Shown one piece after another: positions 29,334 through 38,300 of a stretch of DNA of 64,000 nucleotides. The number at the start of each line of letters is the position of its first letter. Position 1 is the first letter of the stretch. The notes below the pieces were generated by a model. The model saw only the letters and a program-made list of their open reading frames with translations, was not told the origin of the DNA and made no database searches. The DNA lies in assembly GCF_024305035.1 (NCBI RefSeq), contig NZ_JAMWZB010000009.1, positions 1 through 64,000 of the forward strand, in the 5' to 3' direction. The position numbers were made by a program, and so were the translations under genes. This DNA comes from Algoriphagus sp. GTDB taxonomy: Bacteria > Bacteroidota > Bacteroidia > Cytophagales > Cyclobacteriaceae.

Positions 29334-31235
29334 TTAGGCGGCCTCTTCTTCCTCTTCCTTTACTTCTTGGTTCCGAGGATCATCCAAAGCCAAATCCTTT
29401 TCAATTTTCAAATTATCAATAATGAAGTTTTGACGATCCGGGGTGTTTTTTCCCATGTAGAAGGTCAGTAGATCCACAATTTTGGTTTCCTTATTCAATA
29501 TGATGGGTTCGAGCCGAATATCCTCTCCGATAAAGTTCCCGAATTCTTCGGGCGATATTTCACCTAAGCCTTTGAACCGGGTGATTTCAGGTTTATTGCC
29601 CAGTTTATGAATGGCCCGCTGACGCTCTTCATCCGAGTAGCAGTAAATGGTTTCCTTTTTATTTCTCACTCGAAAGAGCGGGGTATCCAGGATGAACAGG
29701 TGACCATTTTTGACTAAATCCGGAAAAAACTGCAAGAAGTAGGTCATAATCAACAGACGGATATGCATGCCATCCACATCTGCATCGGTGGCAATCACGA
29801 TTTTCCGATAGCGCAGATTTTCGATGCCGTCCTCGATATTGAGGGCATGCTGCAGCAAGTTAAACTCCTCGTTTTCGTACACCACCTTTTTGGTCATTCC
29901 GAAACAGTTCAAGGGTTTTCCTCGAAGGGAAAATACCGCCTGTGTCTGTACATCCCGGGATTTGGTGATCGATCCGGAAGCTGAATCCCCCTCGGTAATG
30001 AAGAGCATCGTATTATTTTTTTGATCCTCATTGGCTTTGGGATCATCGTAATGTACCCGACAGTCTCTGAGCTTTTTATTGTGAAGATTGGCTTTTTTTG
30101 CCCGCTCGTTTGCCAGTTTTTTAATGCCCGAAATTTCCTTTCGCTCCCGCTCAGATTGTAAAATCCGCTTGAGTAAGGCATCTGCAACAGCCGGATTTTT
30201 ATGCAGGTAATTATCCAGTTCAGTTTTGATAAAATCATTGACAAAAGTCCGTAGGGTAGGCCCTTCGGGTCCGACAGACTGGGAGCCCAATTTGGTTTTG
30301 GTTTGCGATTCAAAAACCGGCTCTTGGACCCGAACAGCAATGGCAGCCACTACACTTTGCCGGATATCAGAGGCATCGTAATCTTTTTTATAAAATTCCC
30401 GAACCGTTTTCACAATTGCCTCCCGGAAAGCTGCCAAGTGTGTCCCCCCTTGGGTGGTGTATTGCCCATTGACAAACGAATAATACTCTTCTCCGTATTG
30501 ATTGGAGTGGGTTATGGCCACTTCAATATCATTCCCTTTGAGGTGAATAATGGGATATCGGGCACTTTCTTCGTCCACCTTATTGGAAAGCAAATCATAC
30601 AATCCCCGGTCGGAGAAAAATTTCTTTCCATTAAAATTAATGGTCAGCCCGGCATTCAAATAGGCATAATTCCAAATTTGATTTTCGAGGTATTCAGGGA
30701 TAAAATGGTAATTTTTGAAAATACTGGCATCTGGGGTGAAAATCACTTTGGTGCCGTTTCGATCAGAACTTTTTTCAATTTTTCGATCTTCGATCAAAAT
30801 TCCCTTTTCAAATTCCGCCACTTTAGTTTCTCCATCCCGGTAGGACTGCACTTTGAAATAATCCGATAGTGCATTGACCGCTTTGGTACCTACGCCATTC
30901 AAGCCAACAGATTTCTGAAAAGCACCGGAATCGTATTTCCCCCCAGTATTGATTTTGGAAACACAGTCGATCACTTTTCCCAAAGGAATGCCACGTCCGT
31001 AGTCTCGGATTTCTACCCGATGTTCGGAAATCTTGACTTCAATCGTCCGCCCATACCCCATCATATGCTCATCGATGGAATTGTCCAGGACTTCTTTAAC
31101 CAACACGTAAATCCCATCATCCTGTGCACTTCCATCGCCAAGTTTGCCGATATACATGCCGGGACGCAATCGGATATGTTCTCTCCAATCCAGGGATTTA
31201 ATACTGTCTTCGTTATATTTTACCGCTTCTGCCAT
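29334..31235 (-). CDS. parE: DNA topoisomerase IV subunit B
   Basis: [71 protein letters not shown]. Confidence 0.95.
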   Translation of the reverse strand: MAEAVKYNEDSIKSLDWREHIRLRPGMYIGKLGDGSAQDDGIYVLVKEVLDNSIDEHMMGYGRTIEVKISEHRVEIRDYGRGIPLGKVIDCVSKINTGGKYDSGAFQKSVGLNGVGTKAVNALSDYFKVQSYRDGETKVAEFEKGILIEDRKIEKSSDRNGTKVIFTPDASIFKNYHFIPEYLENQIWNYAYLNAGLTINFNGKKFFSDRGLYDLLSNKVDEESARYPIIHLKGNDIEVAITHSNQYGEEYYSFVNGQYTTQGGTHLAAFREAIVKTVREFYKKDYDASDIRQSVVAAIAVRVQEPVFESQTKTKLGSQSVGPEGPTLRTFVNDFIKTELDNYLHKNPAVADALLKRILQSERERKEISGIKKLANERAKKANLHNKKLRDCRVHYDDPKANEDQKNNTMLFITEGDSASGSITKSRDVQTQAVFSLRGKPLNCFGMTKKVVYENEEFNLLQHALNIEDGIENLRYRKIVIATDADVDGMHIRLLIMTYFLQFFPDLVKNGHLFILDTPLFRVRNKKETIYCYSDEERQRAIHKLGNKPEITRFKGLGEISPEEFGNFIGEDIRLEPIILNKETKIVDLLTFYMGKNTPDRQNFIIDNLKIEKDLALDDPRNQEVKEEEEEAA

Positions 31236-31251
31236 AGTCTTAGATTCTACC

Positions 31252-31740
31252 TTAAGCTTTCAATTGTTTGGCTTTTCCCACAAACAGCGCCACTAAACCG
31301 ATGATCCAGACCACCAATAGAACTGGAATCAAGTAAAAGAAAACGTTGAAATAATCCGAACTGATTCCTTCCTGATTGTTGATCGCATGAAAATAAAAGG
31401 TCATAATGCCCAAGCTTACATTGAGCACTCCTCCAAAGGAATAAAACCAGGTTAACATGTAATCCCGATAAGGATCACCCAGTGGGAAAATCCGATGCAT
31501 TTTCTGATGGGTTTTGGTTTCCAGCATTTTTGCTGGAAAAATCGCAATCACATTGAACAGGATGAACGCACCAATCAAGCCATAGAATAAGGAATCCTTC
31601 CCTATTCGTCCCCCACCGGATTCACTTTCTCCTAGGTTATAAATCACCTGTTCACTCATGGCTGAATAGAAATACAGCAATAAAAACAGGAAAATGAAAA
31701 TACTAAAATAATAGAAGGCTTTGCCAAATCGGTGATACAT
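31252..31740 (-). CDS. hypothetical four-TM membrane protein upstream of parE
   Basis: 162-aa ORF with about four hydrophobic segments, 16 nt upstream of parE. Confidence 0.7.
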   Translation of the reverse strand: MYHRFGKAFYYFSIFIFLFLLLYFYSAMSEQVIYNLGESESGGGRIGKDSLFYGLIGAFILFNVIAIFPAKMLETKTHQKMHRIFPLGDPYRDYMLTWFYSFGGVLNVSLGIMTFYFHAINNQEGISSDYFNVFFYLIPVLLVVWIIGLVALFVGKAKQLKA

Positions 31741-32019
31741 AGGATTGCTTCAATTGAATGCGCTAATATAACCGATTTGGGCAAACAGCAGCCGCTATTT
31801 TCGGTTTGGTAATCAGACAATATTTGTCGGAAAAAATTAAGGGAATGATTTCCAAGGCTTAAGCCATGGCTTGTTTTGACTTGGGAAGGGAACAAAAAAT
31901 ACGGGGCCAGTAATCTAAACTAAAACCCTTTCAAAAGAAGCAAAACAAGTAGGTGGCTATCCATTTCTGAAAAATTCACCAAAATCAAATTACATAACAC
32001 TTGGCAACCTTGCCCTGCG

Positions 32020-32027
32020 TACCTTTG
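32020..32027 (+). promoter_or_regulatory. candidate -7 box (TACCTTTG)
   Basis: TAnnTTTG 19 nt upstream of the ATG at 32047; a TTG lies upstream at 32001 (short spacing). Confidence 0.45.
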
Positions 32028-32046
32028 ACCGTTAAAATTGAAATTT

Positions 32047-32430
32047 ATGAAATTTTCTATTGCCCTTTTGGCTGCTGTACTGTTGAGCCTGGCCGGATGC
32101 TCTTCCAAATTGGAAACCGGAACCCTCAATATGGAAAACTGGAAAAATGACCGTTACGGCTGTAAAGGTCTTCGCATCCAGGATTTAGAAGAATTGCAGC
32201 GAATTAAAAATTCATTTTTGGGAGCAGATAATCAGGCCTTAATCAAAACCTTTGGAAGGCCGGACCGAGTGGAGCTCGTGGATAAAAGCCAAAGTTTTTT
32301 CTTTTACTTTCTGGAGCCCAGTGAAAATTGTGCTGGGGTAGAAAGCGAAAAAGAACCCCTGAAGGTCCTTTTTCGAATGAATGCAATCAGCAAAGTTTCA
32401 GAAGTTACGATTACAACCCTGAACCCATAA
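32047..32430 (+). CDS. hypothetical lipoprotein
   Basis: MKFSIALLAAVLLSLAGCSS lipobox; NDRYGCKGLR...LIKTFGRPDRVEL. Confidence 0.75.
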   Translation: MKFSIALLAAVLLSLAGCSSKLETGTLNMENWKNDRYGCKGLRIQDLEELQRIKNSFLGADNQALIKTFGRPDRVELVDKSQSFFFYFLEPSENCAGVESEKEPLKVLFRMNAISKVSEVTITTLNP

Positions 32431-33346
32431 AACAGAGTGCCGCTGCCCCCAGGGTACCGGCATTGTTTTCCAAGGTCGCTTTTTTCAATACCAGGTTTTT
32501 ATTGTAATACGGGGTCAGATATTGGCGGATGGTACGCTCCAAGGCTGGCATCATAAACTCCAATCCGGCAGAAATCCCCCCTCCAAAATGAACTTCTGTT
32601 ACATCAAGAATACGAACAGCCGATACAATAGCCGAGCCTAAAATCACGCCCACCTCTTCAAAAACCATCAAGGCTACTTCGTTTCCTTCTCGTGCGGTGG
32701 CTACCAATAGGTGAATTCCCAGTTCATTATCCTTTAATCTTCCTGCTTTATCCGGGTAGGCCGCGATCAATCGCTCCATGATGTCCAGGATTCCTTTTCT
32801 TCCTACGAGCGTTTCGAGTCTTGCATTTCCGGTAGAGAGCATGTGCCCCATCTCCAGGGCATTTCCTCGAGAGCCTTTGAAAATCTGTCCATCCAAGACC
32901 AAAGCACTTCCGATACCGGTTCCCATGGTGATGAACAAAAAATTAGCTGAGGCATCGTCTTTGCCAAAATAAAACTCACCGATAGCCGCCGCCGCGGCAT
33001 CATTTTCAAGAAAGAACTCGATGTTGGGATACTTTTTTTCCAATCCTTCCTTGAGTTTAAAATTGTTCAAACTCGGAATGGCCGGGATTTCCAAAGGCGT
33101 GGTTCGGTCTTTACTGATCAAACCCGGCAGTCCTATCCCCACTTTTTCCACTTGTGGATATTTTCTCAAATATTTCTCCAAACCTTCAATAAAAGCCACT
33201 CCAAATCCTTCAGGGTGATCCCTAAAAGGAGTAGTTTCTTCTTTTTCAAAATCCACGATGGTCCCGTTTTTATCGACGAGTCCGATTTTTAAGTGGGTGC
33301 CCCCCACATCAACGCCTAAAAAGTGCGTCTCCTTAATTTCAGTCAT
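32411..33346 (-). CDS. ROK family sugar kinase
   Basis: LGVDVGGTHLKIGLVD, GIGLPGLI, ENDAAAAAIGEFYFG, TMGTGIGSALVLDGQIFKGSRGNALEMGHM. Confidence 0.93.
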   Translation of the reverse strand: MTEIKETHFLGVDVGGTHLKIGLVDKNGTIVDFEKEETTPFRDHPEGFGVAFIEGLEKYLRKYPQVEKVGIGLPGLISKDRTTPLEIPAIPSLNNFKLKEGLEKKYPNIEFFLENDAAAAAIGEFYFGKDDASANFLFITMGTGIGSALVLDGQIFKGSRGNALEMGHMLSTGNARLETLVGRKGILDIMERLIAAYPDKAGRLKDNELGIHLLVATAREGNEVALMVFEEVGVILGSAIVSAVRILDVTEVHFGGGISAGLEFMMPALERTIRQYLTPYYNKNLVLKKATLENNAGTLGAAALCFMGSGL

Positions 33347-33388
33347 ATCATTGATAGGTTTGATATTCAAAAAAGCCAAAAAAAAGTT

Positions 33389-33904
33389 TTACTTCCTATA
33401 ATCTTTGCCAATCTGCTGGAAAATTTTGTAAACCGCAGGGCAAACCAAGGTGTTTTTGAGGGTTAAACCCAAAATTCCATGCATATTCTTTCGGTTGGTG
33501 TGTGGATACTCCCGGCAGGCCTTCGGACGATCCTGGTACACCAGGCACTTATTATCTTCCCCCAAAAAGGGACATGGTGAACTGTTCAACACAAAATCCC
33601 CTTCCTCATCACGGTGAAGGTAGGTGTCCAAAAATTCAGCCGTTTTCATCCGAAACACTTTTGCCAAACGATCCACATCGGTTTGTAAAAAAATCGGGCT
33701 GGTCGTTTTGCAACAATTGGCACAATCCAGACAATCCATTTCTTCAAATACAGCATCATGAAGCACTTCAAACGCTTCATCCAGTTCTTTGGATTTGACT
33801 CGCCTGAGTCGGTCTTTGAGTTTTTTATTGGCAGAAAAATCCGAACTACTTTCGGTTTTAAACTGCTCCAAATCTAGCTCAGTCTGATCCTTCCTCTTAG
33901 CCAT
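33389..33904 (-). CDS. YkgJ-type cysteine cluster protein
   Basis: CLDCANCCKTTSP...CPFLGEDNKCLVYQDRPKACREYPH. Confidence 0.9.
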   Translation of the reverse strand: MAKRKDQTELDLEQFKTESSSDFSANKKLKDRLRRVKSKELDEAFEVLHDAVFEEMDCLDCANCCKTTSPIFLQTDVDRLAKVFRMKTAEFLDTYLHRDEEGDFVLNSSPCPFLGEDNKCLVYQDRPKACREYPHTNRKNMHGILGLTLKNTLVCPAVYKIFQQIGKDYRK

Positions 33905-33906
33905 GG

Positions 33907-34737
33907 CTAGTCTATCAAGGTAATTCCTCCATCCACCAGCTTGATTTCACGGGCTTTATACAATTGCCCGATGCATTGCTTAAAATGCTTTTTACTCATA
34001 CCCAGTTGAGACTTAATTTCTTCCGGGTCAGACTTATCGTGTAAGTTTAAAAATCCTTTCTCCTTCAAAATACTCAATATCTTCTCGGCCCCTTCCTCGT
34101 ATTTTTCTCGCCCCACAGGCAAAAGCTGCAGATCAATCTTTCCATCATCTCTACGTTTTTTGACGTATAATTTCCGACTAGTACCGATTGGAAGCGATTC
34201 GAACACCTCATTGGCGTAGATTAATCCCTCATATCGATCTTCCAGTAAGACTTTATAGCCTAAATCGGTTTTGTCAAAAATCAATCCTTCCACTTCATTT
34301 CCCGGCTCGTAGTCTTTGGGAGCGGGATAAATAAAATCCCGATACTTGGTACTCCCTATGAGTCGATTCGTTTTAAAATCCACACAGACTCTCACTAGGT
34401 ATTTCCCCCCTATTTCCATTTGCTTACCCATTTCAGCGTTGGGAACCAACAGGTCCTTGAGCAAGCCCCAATCCATAAAGGCACCAAAAGGGGTGATTTC
34501 TTTGGCCTCCATGACTGCCCATTCATCCAGCAGTGCCTTGGGCCTGTCCTTCACTGCGACGGGACGATCTTCACTATCGGTATAGACAAAGACCTCGACC
34601 CAGTCGCCTTCTCGCTCATCCCCGGTAAGATAGCCCTGAGGCAATAAGAGCTCCCCCCCATCCTCCAAAGCCAAATAGGCACCAAAATCGGTGAATCGAT
34701 TGATTTGTAATTTACTGATTAAGCCAAGTTCTTTCAT
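33907..34737 (-). CDS. CvfB-like S1 RNA-binding protein
   Basis: FTDFGAYLALEDGGELLLPQGYL, repeated S1-like modules, C-terminal winged-helix (SQLGMSKKHFKQCIGQLYKAREI); ATG at 34737. Confidence 0.88.
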   Translation of the reverse strand: MKELGLISKLQINRFTDFGAYLALEDGGELLLPQGYLTGDEREGDWVEVFVYTDSEDRPVAVKDRPKALLDEWAVMEAKEITPFGAFMDWGLLKDLLVPNAEMGKQMEIGGKYLVRVCVDFKTNRLIGSTKYRDFIYPAPKDYEPGNEVEGLIFDKTDLGYKVLLEDRYEGLIYANEVFESLPIGTSRKLYVKKRRDDGKIDLQLLPVGREKYEEGAEKILSILKEKGFLNLHDKSDPEEIKSQLGMSKKHFKQCIGQLYKAREIKLVDGGITLID

Positions 34738-34917
34738 GCAGTAAAGGTAGGTATAAATCCAAAACTCAGGGGATGAAAATCGGACAAACAATGACTGGAA
34801 TCAGCAGGTTAAAAATTGGAATTACCTCTTAGGAGAAGTAGTTTTGACCAGACGAACCGTTCGGTTGGTTTATCGAAAACCCAAATACTAACGTTTTTAT
34901 CTACTAACTCACTAAAA

Positions 34918-35808
34918 ATGAAAAATATAACCGTAATTGGATCCGGGACGATGGGAAATGGTATCGCCCACGTTTTTGCACAAAATGGATTTGAAGTTTC
35001 CCTTGTCGATTTGAACGAAGAGTTTTTGACAAAAGCCCTAGCCACCATCAGCAAAAATTTGGATCGGCAGGTAGCCAAAGGAATTTTAACCGCGGAAGAA
35101 AAAGATAACACGCTCGGAAGGATCCATACACTCACCCAGCTGGAGGAAGGTGTAAAATCTGCTGACCTCGTGGTCGAAGCTGCCACAGAAAACATGGGGG
35201 TCAAACTAGATCTGTTTAAAAATATCGATGCACTGGCACCAAAATCGGCCATTTTGGCCTCCAATACCTCCTCCATTTCCATCACCAAAATCGCTGCAGC
35301 CACTCAGCGTCCGGCTCAAGTTATTGGGATGCACTTTATGAATCCCGTGCCTGTAATGAAATTAGTGGAAGTAATCCGAGGATATGCCACCACCGATGAG
35401 GTTACCCAAAAGATCATGAAGCTTTCCGAAGGCTTGGGTAAAGTGCCTGTGGAAGTCAACGATTATCCAGGATTTGTAGCCAATCGCATCCTGATGCCCA
35501 TGATCAATGAGGCAATTTATACCCTTTTTGAAGGAGTAGCCGGAGTAGAAGAAATTGATACGGTCATGAAACTGGGAATGGCCCATCCCATGGGACCTTT
35601 ACAATTAGCCGATTTCATCGGCCTGGATGTGTGTTTATCTATCCTTCGAGTCCTACACGATGGCTTTGGCAATCCAAAATACGCCTCTTGCCCGCTTTTA
35701 GTCAATATGGTGGAAGCCGGATACAAAGGAGCCAAAACAGGTGAAGGATTTTATCATTATACACCGGGAAGCAAGGAGCTGGAAGTCGCTGCTCGATTCA
35801 AAAAATAA
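34918..35808 (+). CDS. 3-hydroxybutyryl-CoA dehydrogenase family
   Basis: ITVIGSGTMGNGIAHVFAQNGFEVSLVD, LASNTSSISIT, GMHFMNPVPVMKLVEVI, GEGFYHY. Confidence 0.94.
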   Translation: MKNITVIGSGTMGNGIAHVFAQNGFEVSLVDLNEEFLTKALATISKNLDRQVAKGILTAEEKDNTLGRIHTLTQLEEGVKSADLVVEAATENMGVKLDLFKNIDALAPKSAILASNTSSISITKIAAATQRPAQVIGMHFMNPVPVMKLVEVIRGYATTDEVTQKIMKLSEGLGKVPVEVNDYPGFVANRILMPMINEAIYTLFEGVAGVEEIDTVMKLGMAHPMGPLQLADFIGLDVCLSILRVLHDGFGNPKYASCPLLVNMVEAGYKGAKTGEGFYHYTPGSKELEVAARFKK

Positions 35809-35835
35809 GTTACTCTTTCTAAACCTATCCTATCC

Positions 35836-36453
35836 ATGCACCTAGCAGTATCCGGAAATATCGGAAGCGGAAAAACTACGCTTACCGAAAAACTAGCCAA
35901 GCATTATGGCTGGAAAGCTGAATTTGAGGCAGTAGACAATAATCCCTATTTGCCGGATTTTTATGAAGACATGAAGCGATGGGCGTTTCACCTGCAGGTT
36001 TATTTTCTAAACTCCCGCTACAATCAAATTCGGAAAATCCAGGATGAAAATCAAAACACGATTCAGGACCGTACGATTTACGAGGATGCCTACATATTTG
36101 CAGCCAATCTGTATAAAAGTAAGTTGCTGACTGAGCGGGATTATTGGAATTACCGGAGTTTGTTTGACTCGATGATCCGTCACGTCAAAGCTCCCGATTT
36201 ACTGATCTATCTCAAGGCAGATATTCCCAAACTCGTCGGGCAAATCGAAAAGCGCGGTCGAAGCTATGAAACCACCATGCGGATAGACTATCTCAAAAAT
36301 CTAAATCAGCATTACGAAGATTGGATCGCTGGGTACAAGGAAGGGAAATTGCTGATCGTTGATGTCAATGAGCTGGATTTTGTAGAGCGATCAGAAGACT
36401 TTTCCTTTATCGTGGAAAAAATCGAACGGGAGATTTTTGGATTATTTGCCTAA
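35836..36453 (+). CDS. deoxynucleoside kinase
   Basis: LAVSGNIGSGKTTLTEKLAKHY, FQ-binding 'FHLQVYFLNSRYNQI', QDRTIYEDAYIFA. Confidence 0.93.
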   Translation: MHLAVSGNIGSGKTTLTEKLAKHYGWKAEFEAVDNNPYLPDFYEDMKRWAFHLQVYFLNSRYNQIRKIQDENQNTIQDRTIYEDAYIFAANLYKSKLLTERDYWNYRSLFDSMIRHVKAPDLLIYLKADIPKLVGQIEKRGRSYETTMRIDYLKNLNQHYEDWIAGYKEGKLLIVDVNELDFVERSEDFSFIVEKIEREIFGLFA

Positions 36454-36474
36454 TTCTTCTTTCAATTTATTGGC

Positions 36475-36502
36475 AAAACCAGTTCTTTTTAGGACTGGTT
36501 TT
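36475..36502. terminator. rho-independent terminator
   Basis: AAAACCAGT-n10-ACTGGTTTT. Confidence 0.6.
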
Positions 36503-37163
36503 TCTTTTCTGCCTCGATTTCCAATTTGCGAAGCAACCAACTGGAAACCACCTTTTGCTGCTCCTCTTTTGGATTCATCAGCAATTGATCCAAACGACGC
36601 AGGGCACCACCGGTCATCAGCGTTTCAAAAGGAGAAATTCGAATCAGTTTAAAGCCATGAATTCGGGACAGCAAATCGATTTGAGCGTCGTTATAGGCAC
36701 GCAGTTTCCAGCCGGCAGATCCATTTCCCGAAAAGTCCCCGATTTCTTCGGAGTCCCCAAACCATTGTCTTGCAACCGGAGGACCATTCCAATGACGCCC
36801 CTGAAACCCAGCCTTCATGCATTCTTTTTCAAAAGTTCGGCAAAGGCGTTTGTGAGCCTCCACAAATGGAAATTGAAAATTATCATAAAGCTCTGATCTA
36901 AAAGTTTTTAACCGGTATCTATTGAAGTTCAATTCAAAATCAACCAGGATAACCATCCGATTAATTTTGGCATCAAATTTCACTTTTTCGAGTTGCGGAA
37001 AAGGTCCTTTACCACCTAACTCTTCAAAAATTTCTTGAAGCCAAGTTTTCCCTTTTTCATCCAGAAATTTGGGATTGACTTCCATGGCAATGTTTTGCTC
37101 TACTCCATCCAACTCTTCGTTGAGAATAGCCAATAAGTTCTGGGCAAAAATACTAGACATCAT
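36489..37163 (-). CDS. DUF7255-like hypothetical protein
   Basis: RHWNGPPVARQWFGDSEEIGDFSG; ATG at 37163 lies 1 nt after the DUF2452 stop. Confidence 0.65.
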   Translation of the reverse strand: MMSSIFAQNLLAILNEELDGVEQNIAMEVNPKFLDEKGKTWLQEIFEELGGKGPFPQLEKVKFDAKINRMVILVDFELNFNRYRLKTFRSELYDNFQFPFVEAHKRLCRTFEKECMKAGFQGRHWNGPPVARQWFGDSEEIGDFSGNGSAGWKLRAYNDAQIDLLSRIHGFKLIRISPFETLMTGGALRRLDQLLMNPKEEQQKVVSSWLLRKLEIEAEKKNQS

Positions 37164-37164
37164 T

Positions 37165-37623
37165 TTAGGTATTTTCCCGGAGAATTTCCCAGGTATGATC
37201 GGCAAGCAATTTTACTTCGGCTACAAAGCTGGCAAAATTCTTCTTTCTTCCCCACTCTTCGGGCGCAATCATGCTTAGAAAGTCCACGCCATCTTCTTTT
37301 TGGTAAAGGAAATAGTGGTGATTGATTAAGGGTTCAAAAGGGATAGAGGCTTGGTAAATCCGCTCAGAAACTTCTACTCTAGCTTTGATTTTTTTTGCCT
37401 GATCGGCCAGCAGCTGCATTTGATCATAAATCTGAGCCATCTGCATCTCAGTTTGGGATTGCATGGCAGCTACTGCCCGCCCCGTGATTTTACCCTTGTC
37501 TTCGGGTTTGATCAGTGCACTACCCGAATGATGCGCATAGGGCAAGGTCCCCGGCGTATCGGTGGTTTTATCCTTCATGCGCTCCAGATCGAGCCGATCG
37601 ATATCTATTTTTTTTCCCGTCAT
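37165..37623 (-). CDS. DUF2452-like protein
   Basis: GTLPYAHHSGSALIKPEDKGKITGRAVAAMQSQTEMQM and C-terminal YFLYQKEDGVDFLSMIAPEEWG. Confidence 0.8.
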   Translation of the reverse strand: MTGKKIDIDRLDLERMKDKTTDTPGTLPYAHHSGSALIKPEDKGKITGRAVAAMQSQTEMQMAQIYDQMQLLADQAKKIKARVEVSERIYQASIPFEPLINHHYFLYQKEDGVDFLSMIAPEEWGRKKNFASFVAEVKLLADHTWEILRENT

Positions 37624-37769
37624 TAGTCTTGTCCAGTACTGATTCGTTCTTTCAAATTCCCCTTTGCTCCCGGAAATGTCGTCCGCTGGGAGATGTCATA
37701 CCCAATCCAAAGCATGAGCAACATGAATAGGACAAATAGCAAGAGAAATAGTTTTTTGTTCTTTTGCAT
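37623..37769 (-). CDS. small single-pass membrane protein (48 aa, below ORF-track cutoff)
   Basis: ATG at 37769; MQKNKKLFLLLFVLFMLLMLWIGYDISQRTTFPGAKGNLKERISTGQD*; stop overlaps the DUF2452 ATG (TAATG). Confidence 0.65.
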   Translation of the reverse strand: MQKNKKLFLLLFVLFMLLMLWIGYDISQRTTFPGAKGNLKERISTGQD

Positions 37770-37944
37770 AAATCGGTTTATTTCATAGAAACCAAAGAGA
37801 TCAGCAAAATTAATTAGATGCCTTAAACCTCCCTAATTTTGGTTGAATTCTTAAATCTCAAAGGTAGAAATAATGTGATTTGAAAAATGTTTTTAATTTT
37901 AGAGAATGGAGACTCAAAATTTTTAACCCCCCAAGAAAACAACT

Positions 37945-38280
37945 ATGTATAAAATCATCAGTGAGCAAGCCATATACCAATATTTCGGTGATGACGACCC
38001 GGATATGATTCGGGAAATGATTCAGATAATTTTAGATACCAATATTGCAGATTTGAAAGAACTGGATACTTTTTACGCTATACATGATTTTAAAACCATT
38101 AAAAAAAGATGTCACAAGGCCAAACCCAGCATGAGCTATATTGGAGCCTTAAAAACAAGGAAAATTCTGGAAGACATCGAGGCAAATTTAGAGGGTTCGG
38201 AGAAGCTAAATAAACAACTCCAAGAAGAAATCCGAACGATCGAAACCGAACTGGCACAATTTCTCGGTGCGCTTGCTTAA
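37945..38280 (+). CDS. stand-alone Hpt (histidine phosphotransfer) domain protein
   Basis: helical 111 aa with FKTIKKRCHKAKPSMSYIGA (HxxKxxxxxxG). Confidence 0.8.
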   Translation: MYKIISEQAIYQYFGDDDPDMIREMIQIILDTNIADLKELDTFYAIHDFKTIKKRCHKAKPSMSYIGALKTRKILEDIEANLEGSEKLNKQLQEEIRTIETELAQFLGALA

Positions 38281-38300
38281 TCGCATCTAAAAACCAATCC

